A stretch of DNA of 23,374 nucleotides from an uncultured Flavobacteriia bacterium (lineage in GTDB: Bacteria; Bacteroidota; Bacteroidia; Flavobacteriales_D; Crocinitomicaceae): assembly GCA_903887095.1 (NCBI GenBank), contig CAISOQ010000485.1:1-23374 (forward strand), read 5' to 3'. The translations under genes were made by a program, and so were the position numbers. The notes beneath the pieces are model-generated. The model saw nothing but the letters and a program-made list of their open reading frames with translations. It made no database searches and was not told where the DNA came from. Numbering within the stretch: position 1 is the stretch's first letter; the number at the start of each line of letters is the position of its first letter. This document shows, one piece after another, positions 16,547 through 22,594 of the stretch.

Positions 16547-17472
16547 AAACCCTTGCTTACATAACGTTGATCATGTTTTTGACGGGACAATTGTGGTCAC
16601 AACAATTGCCGCAATATTCGCAATGGGCCTTCCATCAGTTTGCCATGAATCCAGCACATGCCGGCATCAAGTCGTGTATAGATATTCATACTCTTTTTCG
16701 GTCTCAATGGGTTGGTTTCGAGGGGGCTCCAAAAAGTGGGTTCCTGTCGTTGAGTGCTCCTCTCAGGTCAAAACGAAAGGAATTTTTAAGCGCAAGACAC
16801 GGAATTGGTATGCGTGTAGAAAATGATCAAATTGGACAATTTAAGACAAATCGTTTTAATGTCGCTTATGCCGGGCACTTCAATTTTACACGCGACAATC
16901 GACTATCATTGGGAGTGTATGGTGGAATTATTCAAACCGGATATGACCCAAGCGGGAGTGTTACGCTTAAACCAGATCCTCAAATTACCAAAGAAGCCAA
17001 CTTTGTATCGCCAGATGCGTCTTTTGGCGCCTGGTGGAATGGGAAGAATTATTATTTCGGATTTGTATTGCAAAACCTTTTGAATTATAAATGGGCCCAG
17101 CTTGGTTATGATTCCTATTACAGAAGGCATGCTCTTTTGAATGCTAGCTATCGCATGCGCATCAATGACCAAATCACTTTGTTTCCTTCGGCGCTTGTAA
17201 AAATCCCTTCAAGAGGACCGTTAGCAATTGATTTACAAACTTCTGTGGACATTCGTAACATGTTTGATTTTGGCCTTGGCTATCGGAATTCAGATGCCAT
17301 CATCTTTTTTGCGGGTTACAAATTAAACCACAAGTTTTCGATCATGTATTCATTTGATCTCACAACATCACCGCTCAAAAATTACAGCAGCAACACCCAT
17401 GAAATATCAATCAGTTTCAATGCTTGTCGAGCAGAAAAAACAGCATCTGTGAGCTGCCCACTTTTCGAATAG
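16543..17472 (+). CDS. PorP/SprF-family type IX secretion system outer-membrane protein
   Basis: 309 residues, the usual family length of about 300-330. A signal peptide (1-19, ending QLWSQ) is followed by the diagnostic opening QLPQYSQWAFHQFAMNPAHA-G. The rest is a predicted 14-strand-type barrel with family phrases such as GIGMRVENDQIGQF, RLSLGVYGGI and the closing strand HEISISFNA. PorP/SprF proteins associate with the T9SS and are typically encoded next to type B cargo, which they help secrete or hold at the surface. The ATG overlaps the cargo stop by four bases, arguing for translational coupling and a dedicated pair. The C-terminal tail after the last strand (about 20 residues with two Cys) is short and of unknown role. 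Confidence 0.92.
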   Translation: MKTLAYITLIMFLTGQLWSQQLPQYSQWAFHQFAMNPAHAGIKSCIDIHTLFRSQWVGFEGAPKSGFLSLSAPLRSKRKEFLSARHGIGMRVENDQIGQFKTNRFNVAYAGHFNFTRDNRLSLGVYGGIIQTGYDPSGSVTLKPDPQITKEANFVSPDASFGAWWNGKNYYFGFVLQNLLNYKWAQLGYDSYYRRHALLNASYRMRINDQITLFPSALVKIPSRGPLAIDLQTSVDIRNMFDFGLGYRNSDAIIFFAGYKLNHKFSIMYSFDLTTSPLKNYSSNTHEISISFNACRAEKTASVSCPLFE

Positions 17473-17520
17473 TCTTCGTTATTCAAAAACCCTTGTTTAT
17501 AAATCATTGAACCGGCTTCA

Positions 17521-17548
17521 TTGTGCGTTCTTATCTTCAGGATATTTG
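17521..17548 (+). promoter_or_regulatory. Possible promoter of the OmpA-like lipoprotein gene
   Basis: TTG (17521-17523), 17 bp, then GATATTTG (17541-17548) matches the Bacteroidota promoter pattern in seven of eight -7 positions. It lies in the 91-bp gap after the PorP/SprF gene. Gene spacing also allows read-through from the cargo operon. Confidence 0.25.
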
Positions 17549-17563
17549 TTAAAAGCGAATGTT

Positions 17564-18523
17564 ATGCGTAAGACCCTTCTATTTACCACACTTCTTGTCC
17601 TTGGTGCTTGTGTACCAGCAAAGAAATACAATGACCTTTTAGAAAGAGAGAAAAAATGCAGTGAAGAACTTGAAGCATTTAAAAGAAGTTCTTTGGATTT
17701 CGAGGGAAAGGCAAAAGATTTTGAAGCACGCTACAACGTGTTGACCAAAGAAGTCAGTGGCCTCAAAAGTGATACAAGCAAGTTGGGGACACAATTCCGC
17801 ATTCTTCAAATTCAGTACGACAAAATGGCTCAGCAAAATGAATCGTTGGAACAAGCATTTGATCGCTTGAAGGCCTCTGGAGCAAAAGAAACAGCCACTT
17901 TACAGTCTGAGTTAGAAGCCAAAAACATTGAGCTTCAGCGCAAAGAAGATGCATTGATTACACTTGAAGCAGAATTAAAAACCAAACAACAATTACTTTC
18001 TGAACGCGAACAACGTGTGAATGAACTTGAAGAAGCCATTCAACGCAAAGATGAAGCGACACAGCAACTTAAGGCGAAAGTGGCTGCTGCCTTGCGCGGA
18101 TTTGAAAGTCAAGGATTATCAGTCGTACAAAAGAATGGTAAAATCTATGTCAGCATGGAGGCAAAACTATTGTTTGCTTCAGGAAGCACTGCCGTTGAAC
18201 CCAATGGAAAGAAGGCATTGGTCGAATTGGCCAAAGTGCTTGAGAATGAAAAAGAATTGGAGATTATTGTTGAAGGCCACACCGATACTGACAAACTGGT
18301 AAGCACCACTCATCCAACTTCAAACTGGGAATTATCTGTTTTGAGAGCGACTTCTGTCGTTGACATTTTCTTGACCAATTCTAAAATGAATCCTGCGCAA
18401 TTAATGGCTGGAGGTCGTTCTGAATTTCACCCAGTTGATCCTAAAGACAAATCCAAAAATCGCCGGATCGAAATTATTATTTCGCCAGATCTAAATGAAT
18501 TGTTTGAGATTATTTCAAATTGA
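17564..18523 (+). CDS. OmpA-family peptidoglycan-binding lipoprotein with long coiled coil
   Basis: 319 residues from the ATG at 17564. An upstream in-frame ATG at 17507 would put 19 extra residues before the signal peptide and is rejected. The lipobox LGAC places the lipidated Cys at residue 16, so the protein is anchored in a membrane from the periplasmic side. Residues about 24-172 are a heptad-rich coiled coil dominated by Glu, Lys, Leu and Gln. The OmpA-like domain covers about 185-308: LLFASGSTAVEPNG, then EGHTDTD with Asp241, then LSVLRATSVVDIFL with Arg261, then SKNRRIEIIISP. Asp and Arg in these two motifs are the usual diaminopimelate-binding pair of OmpA domains. The likely role is tethering the envelope to peptidoglycan. 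It follows the T9SS cargo and PorP genes on the same strand and precedes uvrC by 67 bp. Confidence 0.88.
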   Translation: MRKTLLFTTLLVLGACVPAKKYNDLLEREKKCSEELEAFKRSSLDFEGKAKDFEARYNVLTKEVSGLKSDTSKLGTQFRILQIQYDKMAQQNESLEQAFDRLKASGAKETATLQSELEAKNIELQRKEDALITLEAELKTKQQLLSEREQRVNELEEAIQRKDEATQQLKAKVAAALRGFESQGLSVVQKNGKIYVSMEAKLLFASGSTAVEPNGKKALVELAKVLENEKELEIIVEGHTDTDKLVSTTHPTSNWELSVLRATSVVDIFLTNSKMNPAQLMAGGRSEFHPVDPKDKSKNRRIEIIISPDLNELFEIISN

Positions 18524-18590
18524 AATATTTCAGCAGTTTATGACTTGAACTTTTGGACTTCTTAATCTTTCTTCTTCTTATCTTTAAGGC

Positions 18591-20387
18591 ATGAGTCACT
18601 TTTCGACTGAATTGCAATTAAAGATTAAAACGCTGCCTGAGAAGCCTGGTGTTTATCAATATTTTGACGCTCGAGGTGTCATTATTTATGTTGGGAAAGC
18701 AAAAAATTTAAAAAAGCGTGTCTCCTCCTATTTCAATAAAACACAAGACAATTATAAAACATCCGTTCTTGTTCGAAAAATTGTCAATATTGAATACATC
18801 GTTGTCAATACTGAGCTAGACGCGCTGCTCCTTGAAAATAACCTCATCAAATCGTACCAGCCGCGTTACAATATTCAACTCAAAGACGATAAAACATATC
18901 CTTGGATTTGCGTTAAAAACGAAGCTTTTCCAAGAGTGTTTTCAACGCGACAACTGATCAAAGACGGTTCAAAGTATTTTGGACCCTACCCCAGCGGTAA
19001 AGTCATGCAAACATTGCTAGCACTCATCAAAGAACTTTACCTTTTACGGACCTGTTCGCTCGATCTTTCGAAGCAAAAAATAGAGGAAAAGAAATACAAA
19101 GTTTGCCTTGAATACCACATTGGAAACTGCAGAGGTGGCTGTGTTGGACATGAAAAACAACAAGACTATGAAGAGCAGATTGTCCAAATAGAACAACTGT
19201 TAAAGGGAAATATTGGTTCGGTGATTGGTTTTCTAAAGCAACGCATGCAACAACGCGCCGAAAAGTTGGAGTACGAACAAGCACAGCAATTGAAAGAAAA
19301 AATAGACACACTGGAAAGCTATCGCGCGAAGTCGACAATTGTCTCTCCGTCAATTCATGAGGTTGATGTTTGCACATTAATCAATGAGCCCGAAAGTGCT
19401 TTTGTAAATTATCTCAGTATACACAATGGTGCTATTATTCATGCCTATACTGCTGAAGTGAAAAAGAAGCTCAACGAATCAAGCGATGAAGTGCTCAGTT
19501 ATGTGATTCCTGAATTGCGTGAACGCTTTGAAAGTCAGTCTAAAGAAATTTTGCTTGTTGAACCTGTTGGGTTTGATTTAGAAGGCATCAAGTTTTCTGT
19601 GCCACAGCGCGGTGACAAAAAGGAATTAATTGATTTATCATTGAGAAACGCCAAGTTTTACAAACTTGAAAAACAAAAGCAAGAAAAAATAATTGATCCC
19701 GAAAAGCACACGAACCGCATTCTGGGGCAAATTAAAACAGATTTTCGACTGAAAGAAATCCCACTGCATATTGAATGTTTTGACAACTCCAATATACAGG
19801 GAACCAATGCTGTTTCAGCGTGTGTTGTATTCAGAAATGGGAAGCCAAGTAAAAAAGATTACAGGCATTTCAATGTGAAAACCGTTGAAGGACCGGATGA
19901 TTTTGCCACTATGGAAGAAGTTGTGTATCGCCGATACAAACGACTACTTGATGAACAACAAAGTCTGCCACAACTCATTGTGATTGATGGTGGAAAAGGC
20001 CAATTGAGCGCCGCATTGAAAGCGCTCGAAAAATTAGACTTGCGCGGAAAAGTAGCCATTTGTGGGATTGCCAAACGATTGGAGGAGATTTTCTTTCCAG
20101 GCGACAACTTACCGATTTACATAGACAAACGATCTGAAAGTTTGAAAGTAATCCAGTTTATGCGCAACGAGGCACACCGTTTCGGAATTACGCATCACCG
20201 CAACAAACGCAGCAAAGCGAGTCTTACGTCTGCATTGTTGGATATTCCAGGCATTGGTCCGAAGACACAGCAGGATTTAATGAAAACATTTAAAACCGTC
20301 TCGGCAATCCAGCATGCAACATTGGAAGAATTGACCGCTGTAATTGGACTGGCGAAAGCGAGGTTGGTGAAGGGAATGGGCAATTGA
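18591..20387 (+). CDS. uvrC: Excinuclease ABC subunit C
   Basis: 598 residues, full length. UvrC makes both incisions in nucleotide excision repair with UvrA and UvrB. The N-terminal GIY-YIG nuclease (about 15-95) shows KPGVYQYF, IIYVGKAKNLKKRVSSYF with Arg43, and LLENNLIK. A Cys set at 155, 172, 180 and 184 matches the positions of the iron-sulfur ligands described for UvrC. A UVR helix pair that contacts UvrB lies at about 204-239. The RNase H-like nuclease has catalytic Asp398 (ECFDNSN), Asp466 (VIDGGKGQ) and His529 (NEAHRFG). Tandem helix-hairpin-helix motifs occupy about 545-598 (LDIPGIGPKTQQDL and EELTAVIGLAKARL). It is the last core gene before the hipBA cassette. Confidence 0.97.
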   Translation: MSHFSTELQLKIKTLPEKPGVYQYFDARGVIIYVGKAKNLKKRVSSYFNKTQDNYKTSVLVRKIVNIEYIVVNTELDALLLENNLIKSYQPRYNIQLKDDKTYPWICVKNEAFPRVFSTRQLIKDGSKYFGPYPSGKVMQTLLALIKELYLLRTCSLDLSKQKIEEKKYKVCLEYHIGNCRGGCVGHEKQQDYEEQIVQIEQLLKGNIGSVIGFLKQRMQQRAEKLEYEQAQQLKEKIDTLESYRAKSTIVSPSIHEVDVCTLINEPESAFVNYLSIHNGAIIHAYTAEVKKKLNESSDEVLSYVIPELRERFESQSKEILLVEPVGFDLEGIKFSVPQRGDKKELIDLSLRNAKFYKLEKQKQEKIIDPEKHTNRILGQIKTDFRLKEIPLHIECFDNSNIQGTNAVSACVVFRNGKPSKKDYRHFNVKTVEGPDDFATMEEVVYRRYKRLLDEQQSLPQLIVIDGGKGQLSAALKALEKLDLRGKVAICGIAKRLEEIFFPGDNLPIYIDKRSESLKVIQFMRNEAHRFGITHHRNKRSKASLTSALLDIPGIGPKTQQDLMKTFKTVSAIQHATLEELTAVIGLAKARLVKGMGN

Positions 20388-20430
20388 CTAGTAGGCCAGT
20401 GAGCCGCGCATTGGAATGCATTGAACGGTA

Positions 20431-20465
20431 AAATGAACACATTTCAAGTATATGTCCATAAAAAC
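20431..20465 (+). repeat. 35-bp direct repeat, upstream copy (left border of hipBA)
   Basis: This segment and 22275-22309 agree at 32 of 35 positions by direct comparison. The shared part includes an unbroken 21-bp run at 20438-20458 (CACATTTCAAG...GTCCA). In both copies the segment begins AAATG, so each contains an ATG followed by the same frame, reading M-x-T-F-Q-V-Y-V-x-K-N. Only in this copy does it continue into a full palindrome (20451-20472). It lies between uvrC and hipB. Confidence 0.85.
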
Positions 20466-20472
20466 GGACATA
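20451..20472. promoter_or_regulatory. Candidate HipB operator (TATGTCC-N8-GGACATA)
   Basis: A perfect 7-bp inverted repeat with an 8-bp spacer, 64 bp upstream of the hipB start. The known E. coli HipB operators have the form TATCC-N8-GGATA, so the symmetry, spacing and half-site flavour agree closely. It ends 17 bp upstream of a perfect TAnnTTTG -7 element and so covers the -33 region, where bound repressor would block polymerase. Autorepression by the HipB-HipA complex is the likely role (inference). Confidence 0.6.
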
Positions 20473-20489
20473 ATTTCATTCGATTGTAC

Positions 20490-20497
20490 TATATTTG
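20490..20497 (+). promoter_or_regulatory. -7 promoter element of hipBA
   Basis: TATATTTG is a perfect match to the Bacteroidota TAnnTTTG -7 consensus, 38 bp upstream of the hipB ATG. No TTG is present at the expected -33 position, where the palindromic operator lies instead, so the promoter may be weak. An inverted repeat GAATGA-TTTT-TCATTC (20497-20512) covers the predicted transcription start. Confidence 0.5.
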
Positions 20498-20535
20498 AAT
20501 GATTTTTCATTCGTTATAAACATTAAAAATACATT

Positions 20536-20889
20536 ATGACTGATATTTCATTCATAGAATGGGCGTCCATGAGCGACAAAGCACTGGCTGAGTACATCGG
20601 GATATTTGTCAGGCACCACCGAATGGAGCAGAACAAAACGCAGAGTGAACTATCAACGGCAGCGGGAATAAGTCGTTCTACATTAAGTTTACTTGAAAGG
20701 GGTGAAACAGTAACTGTTGCCACGCTCATTCAGGTCTTGCGCGTTTTAGATCAATTATCGGTCCTGGGGGCGTTTGAAGTAAGAGATACGCTCAGTCCAC
20801 TCGCACTTCTGAAACAGCAGAAAGAAAAGCGCCAACGGGCCAGAAGTAAAATTAAAGGCGATGAAAATAAAAATGAACCAAACTGGTAA
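20536..20889 (+). CDS. hipB: HipB-type antitoxin, XRE-family helix-turn-helix repressor
   Basis: 117 residues, longer than the 88 of E. coli HipB. The DNA-binding fold spans about 20-75, with the recognition region QSELSTAAGISRSTLSLLERG at 36-56. An extra N-terminal arm of about 20 residues precedes it. A basic, probably disordered tail (about 90-117, KQQKEKRQRARSKIK) follows and ends in Asn-Trp. E. coli HipB also has a disordered C-terminal tail ending in tryptophan, involved in its turnover, so the shared ending may be functional. The gene stops 3 bp before hipA, the usual antitoxin-first order. It is expected to neutralise HipA and repress the operon. Confidence 0.88.
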   Translation: MTDISFIEWASMSDKALAEYIGIFVRHHRMEQNKTQSELSTAAGISRSTLSLLERGETVTVATLIQVLRVLDQLSVLGAFEVRDTLSPLALLKQQKEKRQRARSKIKGDENKNEPNW

Positions 20890-20892
20890 GCC

Positions 20893-22197
20893 ATGGTCTT
20901 AGCGGAAGTGAAAATATGGAATGAATTAGTCGGCGCAGTGGCATGGGATGCAGAACGAGGGATAGCCGTATTTGAATACGACCCAAAATTCAAGCGATTA
21001 ATATGGGACATCTCACCACTTAAAATGCCGATTTATGATAACAGGAACCGGTTTTTTTTTCCTGAACTTCGCGCGGATAGAAATGCTGCTTACGACACCT
21101 TCAAAGGATTGCCGGGATTGTTAGCAGATGCGTTACCCGATAAATATGGGAACCAACTGATTAACATTTGGCTGGCACAACAGGGAAGACCTTTAGACAG
21201 TATGAATCCTTTAGAAATGCTTTGTTTTATTGGCAAGCGCGGCATGGGAGCTCTGGAATTTGAACCGGCTAAGCTAAATCAGGAAAAACGAACGTTTTCC
21301 ATAGAGATTGATAGTTTGGTGGCAACGGCGCAAAAAATGCTTGAACAGCGGGAAGCATTTGCCGCCCATCTGGATAAAGAGGAAGAACAAGCTGTTTTGG
21401 AGATTTTAAAAATTGGAACATCTGCCGGAGGGGCGCGGCCAAAAGCCGTAATCGCATGGAATGAAAAAACAGGAGAGGTACGGTCCGGACAAACCGCAGC
21501 TCCAAAGGGCTTCGAGCATTGGCTTATCAAACTCGATGGAGTAAGTGATGTACAGCTTGGAATCAGTCACGGCTATGGCAACGTAGAAATGGCCTATTAC
21601 AACATGGCCAAGGCTTGCGGAATTCACATGATGCCATCACGCTTGCTGGAGGAAAATGGAAGAGCCCATTTCATGACCAAACGGTTCGATCGTGAAGGAG
21701 ACAACGTGAAGCACCACGTACAAACCTTCTGTGCTTTAAAGCACTTTGATTACAATCAAGTAACGAGTTTCAGCTATGAGCAACTCTTCCAGTGTATGCG
21801 TGAATTAAAACTCACTTATGCAGATGCCGAACAGCTCTTCCGAAGAATGGTCTTTAATGTCATTGCACGGAATTGTGACGACCACACCAAGAATTTTTCC
21901 TTTCTCTTGAAGCAGGGAGGAAAATGGGAACTCGCGCCTGCGTATGACTTATGCCACGCCTATCGCCCCGGTAGCGAATGGGTGAGTCAACATGCCTTGA
22001 GTATCAATGGTAAGCGAAAGGATATCACTAAAGCAGATTTGCTAGTAGTTGGGAAATCTATTCAGTGCAAAAAGGCAGCAGAAATAATAGATCAGATCAA
22101 TGACGTTGTGCAGGATTGGCAAACATTTGCCAATGAAGTATCCGTAAAACCTGCCTTGCGGGATGCAATTGCAAAGACGCTGATAAACATCAACTGA
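20893..22197 (+). CDS. hipA: HipA-type toxin, serine/threonine protein kinase
   Basis: 434 residues, full length relative to the 440 of E. coli HipA, and not split as in HipBST systems. An N-terminal couple_hipA subdomain (about 1-125) is followed by the kinase core. The regulatory Gly-rich loop is IGTSAGGARPKA (174-185), with Ser177 at the place of the autophosphorylated serine of E. coli HipA. Lys213 (HWLIKLD) is the probable ATP-contacting lysine. The catalytic loop is RNCDDHTKNFSF, with Asp329 and Asn334. Asp352 in LAPAYDLCHAY is the probable metal-binding residue. All key residues are present, so the enzyme looks active. Known HipA kinases phosphorylate an aminoacyl-tRNA synthetase (GltX in E. 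coli) and stop growth; the target here is not known. It is co-transcribed with hipB. Confidence 0.92.
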   Translation: MVLAEVKIWNELVGAVAWDAERGIAVFEYDPKFKRLIWDISPLKMPIYDNRNRFFFPELRADRNAAYDTFKGLPGLLADALPDKYGNQLINIWLAQQGRPLDSMNPLEMLCFIGKRGMGALEFEPAKLNQEKRTFSIEIDSLVATAQKMLEQREAFAAHLDKEEEQAVLEILKIGTSAGGARPKAVIAWNEKTGEVRSGQTAAPKGFEHWLIKLDGVSDVQLGISHGYGNVEMAYYNMAKACGIHMMPSRLLEENGRAHFMTKRFDREGDNVKHHVQTFCALKHFDYNQVTSFSYEQLFQCMRELKLTYADAEQLFRRMVFNVIARNCDDHTKNFSFLLKQGGKWELAPAYDLCHAYRPGSEWVSQHALSINGKRKDITKADLLVVGKSIQCKKAAEIIDQINDVVQDWQTFANEVSVKPALRDAIAKTLININ

Positions 22198-22594
22198 TAA
22201 GGTGAATTTTACGGAATCGGTCTGTTTTGAAGAAGAAGATTAAGTAAGTTAAGAAGTTCGTTCACCGAATTATGAAATGGTCACATTTCAAGTATATGTC
22301 CAGAAAAACAGGAAAAAATGTACATGAAATGATTTACCATCTCAACTTCACCAACAAGAAACTTCAGGATTTAATACCAAGTGAAAGGCGGGATGAGCCA
22401 ACTACTCTTTTCTGAAACTTTGCCCAAATCTTAGGGCAGATGAGTATGGAAAAACAAAAACTGTAGTATACTTCTCCTATTGCATAATAAAACATCTGAT
22501 TTGATTGGCCGCGTATATGATGGCCAGCGGAGCAAAGTGCTGTAAATTCCAACACAAATTGGAAGAAAAGGGCAATATACAAGAATAAAAATTC
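22198..22594. other. 397-bp stretch without a convincing gene, holding the second direct repeat and decayed coding traces
   Basis: It contains the second 35-bp repeat (22275-22309). On the plus strand there is a 47-codon frame from 22272 to 22415, beginning MKWSHFKYMSRKTG and ending RRDEPTTLF, which overlaps the repeat in another frame. I do not recognise it. Small palindromes occur (TGCCC/GGGCA at 22421-22438; AAGAAT-AAAA-ATTCTT at 22581-22596). The last overlaps the stop of the leftward gene at the right edge and might act as a weak terminator for it. No tRNA or clear terminator for hipA is visible. The mix of repeat and broken frames suggests a remodelled junction. Confidence 0.5.
22275..22309 (+). 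repeat. 35-bp direct repeat, downstream copy (right border of hipBA)
   Basis: It matches 20431-20465 at 32 of 35 positions, in the same orientation, 1844 bp away, and lies 77 bp after the hipA stop. The left palindrome half TATGTCC (22295-22301) is kept, but the right half is lost: the sequence there reads AGGAAAAAATG instead of GGACATA. It is therefore a half-operator at best. Together the two copies bracket exactly the hipB-hipA pair. Confidence 0.85.

Noticed and set aside
17507..17509. Upstream ATG for the OmpA-like protein
   Set aside because: It would place 19 residues before the lipoprotein signal; the ATG at 17564 gives a normal lipobox at residues 13-16.
18521..18532. Perfect palindrome TGAAATATTTCA at the stop of the OmpA-like gene
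   Set aside because: There is no loop and no T tract, so it is a poor terminator; it is AT-rich and short enough to arise by chance.
18551..18586. TTTTG-N23-TATCTTTA upstream of uvrC as a promoter
   Set aside because: The -7 box would end 4 bp before the ATG, giving essentially no leader, and the spacing is at the upper limit. Read-through from the upstream gene is equally likely.
22272..22415. Plus-strand 47-codon frame ending RRDEPTTLF
   Set aside because: It reads through the direct repeat in a different frame from the shared one and matches nothing I recognise. It may be a decayed fragment, but is not called as a gene.
22421..22438. TGCCC/GGGCA hairpin downstream of hipA
   Set aside because: The 5-bp stem is followed by no T run in either direction, so it is not supported as a terminator.
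22364..22582. Minus-strand 72-codon frame after hipA
   Set aside because: No recognisable motif, composition unlike a soluble or membrane protein of this genome, and no conserved start context. It is treated as chance in an intergenic stretch.
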